Below are positions 1 to 8,772 of a stretch of DNA of 64,000 bases, in pieces. This DNA is from Pantoea latae. GTDB taxonomy: Bacteria > Pseudomonadota > Gammaproteobacteria > Enterobacterales > Enterobacteriaceae. Both the position numbers and the translations under genes were made by a program. The notes below the pieces were generated by a model, which was given only the letters and a program-made list of their open reading frames with translations, was not told where the DNA came from and searched no databases. The stretch spans positions 1 to 64,000 of the forward strand of contig NZ_MWUE01000003.1 in the NCBI RefSeq assembly GCF_002077695.1. Direction: 5' to 3'. Numbering within the stretch: position 1 is the stretch's first letter; every line of letters begins with the position of its first letter.

Positions 1-470
1 CTATCGCGCTGGACAAGGCGCTGCGTGCCACGCTGGGGATATCGTTGCCGTCGCAGCCGCTGTCGCTGACCCAGGACGCATCCGGTACTTATAGTGCGCA
101 GTGGCTGTCGCCAGACGAATGGCTGCTGATCGTGCCGCCCGGCGAAGCCTGGCGCGTGGAAAGCCAGCTGCGCGCCGAAATGGGCGGCGAACATTACGCC
201 ATCACCGACGTCAGCGGCGGTCAGACGCTGCTGGAGCTAGAGGGGGGATCCGTGCGATTGCTGCTGCAAAAATCGGTGATCTGCGACGTGCACCCGCACG
301 CGTTCCCGGTGGGCAAAGGCGTCGTGACCTGCTTTGCGCGCGCGTCGGTCAACCTGCGTCGTCCAGATGAAGCGCGCTGGCAGCTGGTGGTGCGGCGCAG
401 CTTTGCCGACTACAGCTACCGCTGGCTGCTGGACGCCGGCGCGGAGTACGGCATTAACGTCCTGCTTTAA
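1..470 (+). CDS. soxG: Sarcosine oxidase gamma subunit, 3' part
   Basis: Gamma subunit of the cytoplasmic heterotetrameric sarcosine oxidase, which oxidises sarcosine to glycine and passes the methyl carbon to tetrahydrofolate. The frame is open from the left edge (first full codon at base 3) to TAA at 468-470, giving 155 visible residues; the true start lies outside the window. Recognition rests on the GcvT-like segments WLSPDEWLLI and ICDVHPHAF and the C-terminal RSFADYSYRWLLDAG. The next gene is purU, 57 bp downstream on the same strand, the usual order of soxBDAG-purU operons. An internal TTG at base 45 is not a credible start because the homologous frame continues upstream of it. Confidence 0.88.
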   Translation, partial: IALDKALRATLGISLPSQPLSLTQDASGTYSAQWLSPDEWLLIVPPGEAWRVESQLRAEMGGEHYAITDVSGGQTLLELEGGSVRLLLQKSVICDVHPHAFPVGKGVVTCFARASVNLRRPDEARWQLVVRRSFADYSYRWLLDAGAEYGINVLL

Positions 471-527
471 CCGCCTGTAATCACTATCTGAGGGCCGCTG
501 CGGCGGCCCTGTCTGAGGATGCCCGCG

Positions 528-1394
528 ATGAGTCGTAATAACGCCAACTGGATTATTACCGCGCAGTGCCCGAGCAAGCTGGGCAGCGTGGATGTGGTGA
601 CACGCTTTTTAAAAGAGCAGCAGTGCTATATCAATGAGCAGCACACCTTTGATGACAAATGTGCGAAGCGGTTTTTTATCCGTAGCGAATTCCAGCCGCA
701 GCGGGAGGATTTTAACCCGGCGGCTTTTCGCGACGCGTTCAGCCTGCGCGCTGCGGATTTCGCCATGTCATTTGAGCTGACCGAGCCGGGCTACCGCGTG
801 CCGGTGATTATCATGGTGTCGAAAACCGATCACTGCCTGAACGATCTGCTCTATCGCCATCGCGCGGGAAAGCTGGCGATCGATATCAAAGCGGTGATTT
901 CCAACCACGCGCTGCTGGAACCGCTGGTCGCCTGGCACGGCCTGCCTTACTACCATTTCCCTGTGTCGGCGCAGAATCGCGCCGAGCAGGAGAGGCAGAT
1001 CTGGCAGGTGGTGGAGGAGACGGGCGCGGAGCTGGTAGTGCTGGCGCGCTATATGCAGGTGCTGTCGGCGGAGATGTGCCACCGGCTCGCCGGTCGCGCC
1101 ATTAATATTCACCATTCGCTGCTGCCGGGTTTTAAAGGGGCGAAACCCTATCATCAGGCCTATGACAAAGGGGTGAAGCTGGTGGGCGCCACCGCGCACT
1201 TTATCAATGAAGATCTGGATGAGGGACCGATTATCAGCCAGAAAGTCGAGGTGGTCAGCCATGCCGACTATGCCGACGATCTGGTGGATAAAGGGCGCGA
1301 CATCGAGCGGCTGACGCTGGCGCATGCGCTCTCCTGCTATGCCGAACGGCGCGTGTTTCTCTATGAGAACCGCACCGTGGTCTTCTCCCGCTGA
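528..1394 (+). CDS. purU: Formyltetrahydrofolate deformylase
   Basis: Hydrolyses 10-formyl-tetrahydrofolate to formate and tetrahydrofolate, recycling the one-carbon units released by sarcosine oxidase. 288 residues: an N-terminal ACT-like domain (about 1-85) and a formyltransferase catalytic domain (about 90-280). The catalytic residues are visible as Asn193 and His195 in the INIHHSLLPGFKGA motif and Asp231 in the INEDLDEGP motif. ATG 528 is preferred to ATG 519, because the GAGG ribosome-binding sequence at 515-518 abuts 519 but is well spaced from 528. It sits between soxG and the regulator gene, probably in one operon. Confidence 0.93.
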   Translation: MSRNNANWIITAQCPSKLGSVDVVTRFLKEQQCYINEQHTFDDKCAKRFFIRSEFQPQREDFNPAAFRDAFSLRAADFAMSFELTEPGYRVPVIIMVSKTDHCLNDLLYRHRAGKLAIDIKAVISNHALLEPLVAWHGLPYYHFPVSAQNRAEQERQIWQVVEETGAELVVLARYMQVLSAEMCHRLAGRAINIHHSLLPGFKGAKPYHQAYDKGVKLVGATAHFINEDLDEGPIISQKVEVVSHADYADDLVDKGRDIERLTLAHALSCYAERRVFLYENRTVVFSR

Positions 1395-1406
1395 GGCGCG
1401 GCCGTG

Positions 1407-2450
1407 ATGGATAACGAAGGACGCGGATCTGAGGCAGAGGCCAGCGCCGCGCCGCTGCGGCCGGATATTCGTATTGGCCTGGTGCTGATGAATAAATTTA
1501 CGCTGCACAGCGTGGCGGAGCTGATTGAGCCCATCCGTTTCGCGGCCGACGTCTCTTTTCTCAGCCGGCAGATTTTTTGCCAGTGGGAGTGGATGAGCTG
1601 CGATAACCAACCGGTGACCGCCAGCTGCGGCATGATGGTGACGCCGACGGCGCCGTTTAACCTGCACGCTGGCTGGGACTATGTGGTCTTTGCCGGCGGC
1701 CTGCTGGATGAAACGCGCCACCCGCCGCCGTGGCTGCTGCACGAAATGGCGGGGCTGCAGCGACGGCGCATCCCGATTATCGCGCTGTGCAGCGCGACGT
1801 TTATGGTGGCGCAGGCCGGTCTGCTGGATGGCAAGAAATGCGCTATTCACTTCACCACGCGCGACGAGTTTCGCCAGCGCTTCCCTCAGGTCACGCCGAT
1901 CGTCGATCAGACCTGGGTCAGCGACGGCGGCATCATCTCTTGCCCGGTCGGCGCTTCGCGCGCGCTGGCGCTGGATATCATCCGGCAGCACTGCGATGAG
2001 CTGCGGGCGAAAAAGGTGCACAAATATTTGCTTATGGAGGAGGGGAAGAAAAAAGCCGGGGCGCCACACGGCATACCCGCAGGCGGAGAGTTGAAAACCT
2101 GGGATGACGACCTGGTGCGACGCGCTATCGTCTATATGCGCCAGCATCTCTCTTCACCGGAGCCGCTGCATCATATTACCGACTATTTACAGGTCAGCAG
2201 CCGACAGCTGAATCGCGCGTTTATATGCCATACCGGCGATACGGCGGCGGCACACTGGCGCAAACTTCGGCTGGAGCAGGCAAGGAAATTAATGGTCAGC
2301 AGCAGCGAGAGTATTAACAATATTGCGCGAACCTGTGGCTTTTCCGACGCGTCACACTTAATCGTCTGGTTTAGAAAACAGTATGGCGAGACGCCGGCAG
2401 ATTATCGTAAGCGACGACGCGATGTCGGGCGACTTATTCATCCCTGCTGA
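1407..2450 (+). CDS. GlxA/GbdR-type AraC-family transcriptional regulator
   Basis: 347-residue regulator with an N-terminal DJ-1/PfpI-like class I glutamine amidotransferase domain (about 20-190), including the ALCSATF elbow, and a C-terminal AraC helix-turn-helix pair (about 225-340; INNIARTCGFSDASHLIVWFRKQYG). Relatives such as GbdR and SouR activate glycine betaine or sarcosine catabolism genes. Lying 12 bp after purU in the sarcosine oxidase operon, it is probably the local activator; that is inference from context. GTG 1404 is an alternative start one codon upstream. A strong terminator follows, so this is the last gene of the operon. Confidence 0.85.
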   Translation: MDNEGRGSEAEASAAPLRPDIRIGLVLMNKFTLHSVAELIEPIRFAADVSFLSRQIFCQWEWMSCDNQPVTASCGMMVTPTAPFNLHAGWDYVVFAGGLLDETRHPPPWLLHEMAGLQRRRIPIIALCSATFMVAQAGLLDGKKCAIHFTTRDEFRQRFPQVTPIVDQTWVSDGGIISCPVGASRALALDIIRQHCDELRAKKVHKYLLMEEGKKKAGAPHGIPAGGELKTWDDDLVRRAIVYMRQHLSSPEPLHHITDYLQVSSRQLNRAFICHTGDTAAAHWRKLRLEQARKLMVSSSESINNIARTCGFSDASHLIVWFRKQYGETPADYRKRRRDVGRLIHPC

Positions 2451-2464
2451 TTTCTCTCTGGTAT

Positions 2465-2499
2465 AAAAAGCCGATAAACACAGATTTCGGCTTTTTTTC
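2465..2499 (+). terminator. Rho-independent terminator after the sarcosine operon
   Basis: Nine-base arms AAAAGCCGA and TCGGCTTTT around a short loop, continuing into a run of T. It lies 15 bp after the stop codon of the AraC-type regulator and ends the operon. Confidence 0.85.
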
Positions 2500-2833
2500 G
2501 TTTTAAAAAATGCGTGTCAGCACGCATAATTTCTCTTTTACTATGCCCCCTTAAACTTTGCTGTCGCGATAATGTTATTGCTCAGTGTGCGGTTTATTTT
2601 TTAAGTGTCGCCTGCATCAATTTTGGCCTGTTTCACAAAAATAAGAAAAGGATATGAATAAATTGTTAATTGCATAAATTATTGCTTTTAAATGATTTAA
2701 ATGAAAGCAAGTGCACAAACCTTCTACAATCTTGCTTTTTCATATTATGACGTCAGGGAAGCAATGTTGACCATTTGTTATAGGCGGTGCAATGATTAAT
2801 TTGCGAATTCACAGAAAGAGTGTGAGGCTTAAA
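2500..2833. other. AT-rich intergenic region
   Basis: About 330 bp that is much more AT-rich than its surroundings. No coding frame or RNA gene was recognised. It presumably holds the promoter of the small gene that follows; no operator palindrome stood out. Confidence 0.5.
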
Positions 2834-3055
2834 ATGAAAGGTCAAACCTGTAATCTGATAGCGCGCAATACGCTTTCCCTGAATAGATATGAAATGCCGA
2901 AGGTGAAAAGCAAGAAAAATGACGTGGTGTTCTGCGCAGTGGGCAACGGCATGATAGAGACGTCTTATATTAAACCGGAAAAAAGCCTGATGCGCCTGCT
3001 TTCGTTATGCTGGCAATATATCAATGAATCGGGCGTAATGCGTTCAATAAAGTAA
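2834..3055 (+). CDS. Small hypothetical protein, 73 residues
   Basis: I do not recognise this family. The 73-residue product is basic, rich in lysine and asparagine, with no signal peptide, membrane segment or known motif. The start at 2834 is chosen because GAGG (2824-2827) lies six bases upstream; an alternative ATG at 2792 would add 14 residues and has only a weaker AGGCGG upstream. The gene has its own strong terminator, which supports it being a real transcription unit. Its codon use is more AT-rich than its neighbours, which together with the AT-rich flank suggests acquired DNA. Confidence 0.55.
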   Translation: MKGQTCNLIARNTLSLNRYEMPKVKSKKNDVVFCAVGNGMIETSYIKPEKSLMRLLSLCWQYINESGVMRSIK

Positions 3056-3078
3056 ACGCGGTTGCCCATATTCCCCAC

Positions 3079-3109
3079 GGGCTCACCGAGCCCTTTTTAC
3101 TTTTTTTTC
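3079..3109 (+). terminator. Rho-independent terminator after the small hypothetical gene
   Basis: Perfect six-base stem GGGCTC/GAGCCC with a three-base loop, followed by T5 and then a second, longer T run. It lies 24 bp after the stop codon. Confidence 0.85.
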
Positions 3110-3271
3110 AGGCGCCAATGATAGCGGCTCACTATCGTTTACCCACGCCAGCTTTCCGCCTGGTGTATGAGCGCTTATTCAGACCGGAATAGTGTACGCA
3201 CGTCGACCTGCTGAAACAGGGCGGGTGCTGGCATCTCTGCGCAAACGTCCATTCACTGGAGAGATAACTGC

Positions 3272-4660
3272 ATGTCTACCAACCTGTCTGTAGAAGATGT
3301 TCCTTTTAACCGTTTTCATACCTTGCTGACGGTGCGTTCAGTCGGCGGGCTGTTTGTTGACGGCTATGTGCTGAGCATTATCGGCGTGGCGCTCGCCACG
3401 CTCTCGCCGCAGTTAGGGCTGGACGCTTTCTGGCAAGGCACGATCGCCGCCTCGGCGCTACTGGGCATTTTTGTCGGCGGCTTTATTGGCGGCATGCTTA
3501 CCGATCGCCTCGGTCGTCGATTACTCTATTTTGTCGGACCCGCGATGTTCGTGATTTTCTCCGTGCTGCAGTTCTGGGTGACAAGCGGAACCGAACTGTT
3601 TGCGTTGCGTTTTATAACTGGTATTGCGGTGGGGATTGAATACCCGGTTGCCACCGCTTTTCTGGTGGAGTTCCTGCCGAAGAAGCAGCGCGGCCCCTGT
3701 CTGGCGTCGCTTAATGTGCTGTGGTTCGCGGGTGCCGCCTGCGCCTTTGTCGTGGCGGAGGCGCTGCTGCACTTTGGCGGTGAAAACGGCTGGCGCTGGA
3801 CATTGTCCAGTACGGCAGTGTTCGGCGCGCTGCTGTTTTTGATCCGCATCGGCACGCCGGAATCGCCGCGCTGGCTGCTGAGCAAAGGGCGCGCCGAAGA
3901 AGCGGAGCGGATTATCCGCCGCGTGTATGGCGCTCACTTCGGGCTGGCAAACTTAAAAGAAAATCGCGAGGGCAAAAAGCTACGGCTTAACGATCTGCTG
4001 CATTCAGGTTATGGCAAACGGATGGCGTTTGTTGCCATTTTCTGGACCTGCTCCGTTACGCCAGTATTTGCCGTCTACGCCTTCGCGCCGCGCGTGCTGG
4101 ATGCGTTACACCTGCGCGGCGACTGGGCCTCATGGGGATCGATCGCCATTACCTTGCTCTTCGTTGTCGGCTGTATTCTGGCTATGCGCCAGGTGAATAC
4201 GCTGGGACGACGAAAATTGCTGATCCGCAGTTTTCTCTGGTCAGGTCTCGCTTTGCTGCTGCTGGGCTGGATGAATAATGGCCCTTCGCTGCTGATTCTG
4301 GCGCTGTTCGGCGCCTATGCGCTGCTTATCGGCGGCGCGCAGGTGCTGCAGTTTGTCTATCCCAACGAGATCTTCCCGACTGAGATCCGCGCCGGCGCGG
4401 TGGGCTTTACCGCCTCATTGTCGCGCATCGGCGCGGCGGCGGGCACCTGGCTGGTGCCGCTGTCGCTACAGAACGCTGGTATTGAGGCGACGATGTATAT
4501 CGCCGCCGCCATTACCTTTACCGGCCTGCTGGTTTCCTGGCTCATGGCGCCTGAGACAAAGAATCTTACGCTCAATGAAGCCGCCTCGCTGGGTGAGGAG
4601 GCGCCGCTCAACCCTGCCCGACAGCCGGTTTTCTTTGAGCGACCCTCACCTTACAAATGA
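3272..4660 (+). CDS. MFS transporter, sugar-porter-like
   Basis: 462-residue inner-membrane transporter of the major facilitator superfamily with about 12 hydrophobic segments. The loop 2-3 signature DRLGRR, the ESPRWL motif after helix 6, and the PETK motif near the C-terminus (residue 435 region) are typical of the sugar porter and related metabolite:H+ symporter families. The substrate cannot be read from sequence. A GGAGAG ribosome-binding site precedes the ATG. The last 10 bp overlap the end of the convergent VOC gene. No obvious link to the sarcosine operon or the monooxygenase block. Confidence 0.82.
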   Translation: MSTNLSVEDVPFNRFHTLLTVRSVGGLFVDGYVLSIIGVALATLSPQLGLDAFWQGTIAASALLGIFVGGFIGGMLTDRLGRRLLYFVGPAMFVIFSVLQFWVTSGTELFALRFITGIAVGIEYPVATAFLVEFLPKKQRGPCLASLNVLWFAGAACAFVVAEALLHFGGENGWRWTLSSTAVFGALLFLIRIGTPESPRWLLSKGRAEEAERIIRRVYGAHFGLANLKENREGKKLRLNDLLHSGYGKRMAFVAIFWTCSVTPVFAVYAFAPRVLDALHLRGDWASWGSIAITLLFVVGCILAMRQVNTLGRRKLLIRSFLWSGLALLLLGWMNNGPSLLILALFGAYALLIGGAQVLQFVYPNEIFPTEIRAGAVGFTASLSRIGAAAGTWLVPLSLQNAGIEATMYIAAAITFTGLLVSWLMAPETKNLTLNEAASLGEEAPLNPARQPVFFERPSPYK

Positions 4661-5499
4661 AACCGCAGCGCCACGTTAAATCCCTGTTCCGCCGCCACCA
4701 CAATCGCCTCCGGCTCTTCGCGGAACGGGATATCGCCCAGCAGCAGGCTCGCTTTCACCTTCGCCAGATCGTCGCTGCGGAAGCTGAGCGCGGACATGCG
4801 CGCCGCGCCGTCATAATCTTCCGGCAGCGAGCCGAAACGCGTTTGCGCGTAGGCGGCGGAGGCGAAACGCACCTTCGCCGCGCCTGCTTTCAGGACAAAG
4901 GCGCCATCCTGACAGGCGAGGATGCGATCCGCGCCGAACAGGTGGCTGTAGACCTGAGCGGAGAGCGCCGGATCCTGCGCCACGATGACAAACTCGCTGA
5001 TGTTCTGCACGCAGTTGGGATGGCGCTGCCAGGCAGCCTGCCACACCGCGTGCGGCGTGTCGTGCTGGCAGAAAAAGCTGCGGCCGTTGGGGATCAGCGC
5101 CGGACGCAGCCGCACGGTGCGGAAATGCGCCTCGCTTGCTTCGCCGTCCGGCAGCGTCACCGGGCGGTGAAACGCGGCCGGCGCGTCGCCGTCCAGATCC
5201 TGCCGCTGCAGATGCTGATACGCGCTCTCCGCATCCTGGGTTTTCCACACCAGCCCGGTCAGGCCAGGCGGTGCCTGCCATAAATCTTTGCGCTGCTCGC
5301 CGCGTCCCGGCTCGTAGCCCAGCAGCTCGAGATAGTTCTCAGCAAAAATCGCCAGATGGTTGCTGGACCCCAGCGTATGGTGACCGCGCTCGCTGAGCTG
5401 AAAGCCGAGCCGACGATAGAGCGCGCTCGCCTCGTCCAGCCTATCCGCCACGTTGATCACCACATGATCCAGCACAGGAACAGGAACGGGAATCGTCAT
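4651..5499 (-). CDS. VOC-family (glyoxalase-like) protein
   Basis: 282-residue protein beginning with a glyoxalase-like segment (LDHVVINVADRLDEASALY) and carrying a second such module in its C-terminal half (NISEFVIVAQDPALSAQVYS, about 165-280), so a two-module vicinal-oxygen-chelate fold is likely. The start at 5499 is chosen for the GAGGAGAAG ribosome-binding site; the longer frame from 5523 lacks one. It is the last gene of the minus-strand operon and its ribosome-binding region lies over the end of the M20 gene. The substrate is unknown; a role in processing the imported compound is inferred from context only. Confidence 0.72.
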   Translation of the reverse strand: MTIPVPVPVLDHVVINVADRLDEASALYRRLGFQLSERGHHTLGSSNHLAIFAENYLELLGYEPGRGEQRKDLWQAPPGLTGLVWKTQDAESAYQHLQRQDLDGDAPAAFHRPVTLPDGEASEAHFRTVRLRPALIPNGRSFFCQHDTPHAVWQAAWQRHPNCVQNISEFVIVAQDPALSAQVYSHLFGADRILACQDGAFVLKAGAAKVRFASAAYAQTRFGSLPEDYDGAARMSALSFRSDDLAKVKASLLLGDIPFREEPEAIVVAAEQGFNVALRFHL

Positions 5500-5519
5500 C
5501 TCACTTCTCCTCTTTTTCG

Positions 5520-6650
5520 TCATGCGCTGGCCACGATATCCAGCGCGCGCGGCGCAAGCTGCGTAAAGTAGTCCACCGCCGGCGCGATAACGCCCTCATC
5601 GGGATCGAACCCCGGATGGTGCAGGCCAAATTCGCTGCCGCTGCCGATGCTGACAAAGGCGCCCGGCACATGGTGCAGGTAGAAGGCGAAGTCTTCGCCG
5701 CCCATCTGCGGCGTGCCGCGTTCGGTGCGGAAGCCGCGCGCCTGCGCCAGCTCCAGCGCAAAGTCGGCCCAGGCGGGGGTGTTGACCAGCGCGGGCGGCC
5801 CGGCGATCCACTCCAGCTCCGCTTCTGCGCCGAAACCGGCGGCGATGCTGCCGATCAGCTGGCGTATCTTGTGCGGCATCGCCTCGCGAATGGCATCGTT
5901 ATGGGTGCGCACCGTGCCTTCCAGCTCGACGCTCTGCGGCAGCACGTTCCAGGTGTTGCCGGCGGTAAAGCGCGTTACGCTCAGCACCACCGACTCCAGC
6001 GAGCTGAACACGCGGCTCGGCAGGGTCTGCAACGCGGTAACGATATGGCTGCCGATCACAATCGAATCGATACCCTCATGCGGACGCGCGGCGTGCGCGC
6101 CTTTGCCGTGAATGCGAATGGTAAAGCGATCGACATTGGCATAAAACGCGCCGCCGCGCGTGCGCAGCGCGCCGAGCGGCAGATCCGGCGCGTTGTGCAT
6201 GCCGAAAATCGCCTGCACCCCCTCCAGCGCGCCGGCGTCGATCAGCTGCTGCGCGCCGTTAAAGGTCTCTTCCGCCGGCTGAAACAGAATGCGCACCCGG
6301 CCCGGCAGCTGCTGCTCCTGCTGGCGCAGACGATGCGCCACGCCGAGCATCACCGAGGTATGCAGATCGTGACCGCAGGCGTGCATCACCCCAGGCTGCT
6401 GCGACTTCCACGGACGGTCGACGCTCTCCTCAATCGGCAGGGCGTCGATATCGGCGCGCAGCGCGATTAAAGGCTCGCCGTGGCCAATCTCCGCCACTAC
6501 GCCGGTTTTCAGCGGCAGCGGCAGCAGGCGAATATCGCCCTGCTGCAGCCAGCGCGTAATGCGTTCAGTGGTCTGAAATTCGTGGTTCGACAGCTCGGGA
6601 TGCTGATGCAGCTCGCGCCGCCAGGCGATCAGTTGTTCAGTGGAAGACAT
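5520..6650 (-). CDS. M20 family amidohydrolase (N-acyl hydrolase), copy 1
   Basis: 376-residue metal-dependent amidohydrolase of the M20D/hippuricase group, cytoplasmic. Metal-binding residues are visible: Cys92 and His94 in HACGHD, Glu127/Glu128 in FQPAEE, His152 in FGMHN and a C-terminal His344 in FGLHHPGF. The family removes acyl groups from N-acylated amino acids. It follows the CMD/peroxidase gene with a 2-bp gap. A second member of the family is encoded in the divergent operon (15157-16314), so the block has two related deacylases. Confidence 0.87.
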   Translation of the reverse strand: MSSTEQLIAWRRELHQHPELSNHEFQTTERITRWLQQGDIRLLPLPLKTGVVAEIGHGEPLIALRADIDALPIEESVDRPWKSQQPGVMHACGHDLHTSVMLGVAHRLRQQEQQLPGRVRILFQPAEETFNGAQQLIDAGALEGVQAIFGMHNAPDLPLGALRTRGGAFYANVDRFTIRIHGKGAHAARPHEGIDSIVIGSHIVTALQTLPSRVFSSLESVVLSVTRFTAGNTWNVLPQSVELEGTVRTHNDAIREAMPHKIRQLIGSIAAGFGAEAELEWIAGPPALVNTPAWADFALELAQARGFRTERGTPQMGGEDFAFYLHHVPGAFVSIGSGSEFGLHHPGFDPDEGVIAPAVDYFTQLAPRALDIVASA

Positions 6651-6652
6651 GG

Positions 6653-7765
6653 TTATCCTTGTGCGTCAGAAGGGAGAAAAGGCTCGCCAAGCGTCAGCAT
6701 CAGGCGGTTCGCCCAGGCGAAAAAGGCGGTCGACTGGATCAGATCGAGCTGCGCCAGCGTATCCAGCCCGTGTTCGCGCAGCGCCTGCAGCTGCGTCAGG
6801 CTGGCTGCGGGCGGCGTGACGGAGAGCGAGGCGGCGAGGTCGATCTCAGCGGCCCAGCGCGGCGACTGGCCGTGCGACAGCACCGCGCCGGGGGCAACGT
6901 TGAGCAGCTTCTGCACCGCGTCGTTATCCTTCGCCAGCTGCGACGCCTTGCGCGCATGGACCGAGGCGCAGTAGATGCAGCCGTTGATCTTGCTCGCCAC
7001 CGTCGCCGCCAGCTCGCGCTCGGCGCGCGGCAGGCCGCCGGCGGTGTAGAAAATGCCTTTATCCGTCAGGGTGCGCTGCTCCAGCAGCGGCTGGTTGCGC
7101 GCCAGCAGACGAAAATAGTCGGAGTCGCTGTGGCCGAAACGCGCCAGCAGCGCCTGCTCGTCGGCGTCGAATTCCGCCAGCGGTTTGGCCGGCAGCCAGG
7201 GTTCCCAGCCCAGTTCCGCCTGGGTAAAGGCGGTTAGCGCGCGCTGGCCGCTGGCGGTGCGCTCGGCGGTGTGCCAGCGCCCCGCGACGGCGGCCTGCGC
7301 CGGACAGTTCGCCTCTTCGCCCTGCAGCAGCTGCAACCCCGCCAGCAAGCGGCTCTGGAAGCTGATAAAGCCCACCAGCTGCGCCAGCGTCACCACGCCG
7401 CGCGCGCTCCAGCCCGCCTCGCGCAACGCCTCGATATGCTGCGGCGCGGCGGCGACCGGCTCGACGCTCAGGCGTCTGGCAAAGGCGAGCCCCTGCTGGT
7501 GGCGCGGCGCGTCGTCCAGCGGCTGAAACGCCGGATGCGCGGCATAGTGCGCGCGCAGCCGTTCAGCGCCGTGCCACTCGGCGACCTGCGCCGCCAGCGC
7601 GACGCGTTCGGCCAGCGGGAAGTCGTCATGCTGCTGGCTGAACAGCACCTCATAGCTGCCCTGCGCGTGTCGGGTGGCGGCGTCGCGCGTGGCGCGCGCC
7701 TGTGCCAGCTCGCTGGCGGGGTCGATATCGGCCAGCGTGGCCAGCAGATCCTGTGAAGCAGTCAT
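6653..7765 (-). CDS. CMD-domain and AhpD-like peroxidase domain fusion
   Basis: 370 residues made of two carboxymuconolactone decarboxylase/AhpD-fold halves. The C-terminal half (about 195-370) has the full AhpD redox motif: Glu251, then Cys263-x-x-Cys266 and His270 in GCIYCASVH. The N-terminal half (about 1-190) has the fold's LAQLVGFISFQSRL helix but no CxxC. As I recall, the two halves match families usually encoded as two neighbouring genes (Avi_7170-type CMD and Avi_7169-type peroxidase) beside luciferase-like monooxygenases; here they are one protein. The start overlaps the stop of the monooxygenase gene as ATGA, so translation is probably coupled. It likely handles peroxide or flavin chemistry beside the monooxygenase. 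Confidence 0.8.
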   Translation of the reverse strand: MTASQDLLATLADIDPASELAQARATRDAATRHAQGSYEVLFSQQHDDFPLAERVALAAQVAEWHGAERLRAHYAAHPAFQPLDDAPRHQQGLAFARRLSVEPVAAAPQHIEALREAGWSARGVVTLAQLVGFISFQSRLLAGLQLLQGEEANCPAQAAVAGRWHTAERTASGQRALTAFTQAELGWEPWLPAKPLAEFDADEQALLARFGHSDSDYFRLLARNQPLLEQRTLTDKGIFYTAGGLPRAERELAATVASKINGCIYCASVHARKASQLAKDNDAVQKLLNVAPGAVLSHGQSPRWAAEIDLAASLSVTPPAASLTQLQALREHGLDTLAQLDLIQSTAFFAWANRLMLTLGEPFLPSDAQG

Positions 7766-8772
7766 GGTTTCTCCTCAGCCTTAAGCGTGCGCAGCCAGGG
7801 CGCAATCTGCTCGGCGATCAGTTCAATGGAGCGCAGCGTGTCGGCGGGGGATGGCTCGACAGAGTGCACCTGGAAAGAGATATCGGTGACGCGCGGCAGC
7901 ACCGAGTCCTGCGCCAGTGAGGCGCGCACCGCAGCGGCGTCACCGACGTGGGCGTCGAACTGCGCGAAGAGTTCGTCCAGCGTCTCGCCGCGCAGCGCAT
8001 GACCGGCGGCGCGGTGCTGCTGCGCCTGCTGCTGAATGCCTGGCTCCGCAACGCGGCGCGCGTAGCCAGCGGAATCGGCGACAAAAGCGGTGCGCGAGGC
8101 GAGAATGCGCGGCGCGACGCCCGCTGGCAGCGCCTCAAGATAGGCGTCGATAATCGGGTTCTGTATCGCATCCAGTGGGCGCGCCGGATCCTCAGCCGGG
8201 CGCGGCTGGGTGCGCGACAGCATCAGACCATGACCGGCGGCGCCGGCGCGCGCCGCGCCCTCGGCGGAGAAGGTGGCGATCCAGACGCGCTGCGCCAGCT
8301 GCGGCGCGGCGGGATAGAGATGGTTGTCAGGATGCGCCAGCGAATCGCCGCGCCAGGCGCTGAGCAGCTGATGCAGGTTGTCGGCGAAGGCGGCGGCGCG
8401 CTGCTCAAAGGTCAACCCGAACGGCAGAAAAGAGCCGGGCGTGCCGCCGGAACCCAGCCCGATCTCCAGACGGCCCTCCGCCAGCAGATCGAGCACCGCC
8501 GCATCTTCCGCCACGCGCAGCGCGTTCTCCATCGGCAGAGTGATAATCGCCGTGCCGAGGCGAATAGTGCGGGTGTGCGCCGCCGCGTGCGCCAGAAACA
8601 CCAGCGGCGCGGGCAGGCCGCCTTCCGCCTCGTGAAAATGGTGCTGGGCGATCCAGGCGCTGTCGAAGCCGAGCCGCTCGGCGTGCTGGATCTGTTCGGT
8701 GGCCAGCCGGTAGCGCTGTTGGGCAGGCACCTTCTCCAGCAGTCGGGTAAAAAAGCCGATGCGTCGCGTCAT
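7762..8772 (-). CDS. Luciferase-like FMN-dependent monooxygenase (KPN_01858 type)
   Basis: 336-residue member of the bacterial luciferase-like TIM-barrel superfamily, which uses FMNH2 from a separate reductase. Typical segments are FDSAWIAQHHF near residue 37, the TRTIRLGTAIITLPMENALRVAEDAAVLD strand-helix unit (split across residues about 67-95) and GRLEIGLGSGGTPG. Its company (peptide-type ABC importer plus CMD/peroxidase proteins) matches the cassette first noted around Klebsiella KPN_01854-01858. It overlaps both neighbours by ATGA junctions. The substrate is unknown; an imported organosulphur or N-acyl compound is plausible. Confidence 0.82.
   Translation of the reverse strand: MTRRIGFFTRLLEKVPAQQRYRLATEQIQHAERLGFDSAWIAQHHFHEAEGGLPAPLVFLAHAAAHTRTIRLGTAIITLPMENALRVAEDAAVLDLLAEGRLEIGLGSGGTPGSFLPFGLTFEQRAAAFADNLHQLLSAWRGDSLAHPDNHLYPAAPQLAQRVWIATFSAEGAARAGAAGHGLMLSRTQPRPAEDPARPLDAIQNPIIDAYLEALPAGVAPRILASRTAFVADSAGYARRVAEPGIQQQAQQHRAAGHALRGETLDELFAQFDAHVGDAAAVRASLAQDSVLPRVTDISFQVHSVEPSPADTLRSIELIAEQIAPWLRTLKAEEKP

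Noticed and set aside
3118..3192. 24-codon frame between the small orphan gene and the MFS gene
   Set aside because: No ribosome-binding site and no known pattern; too short to support.
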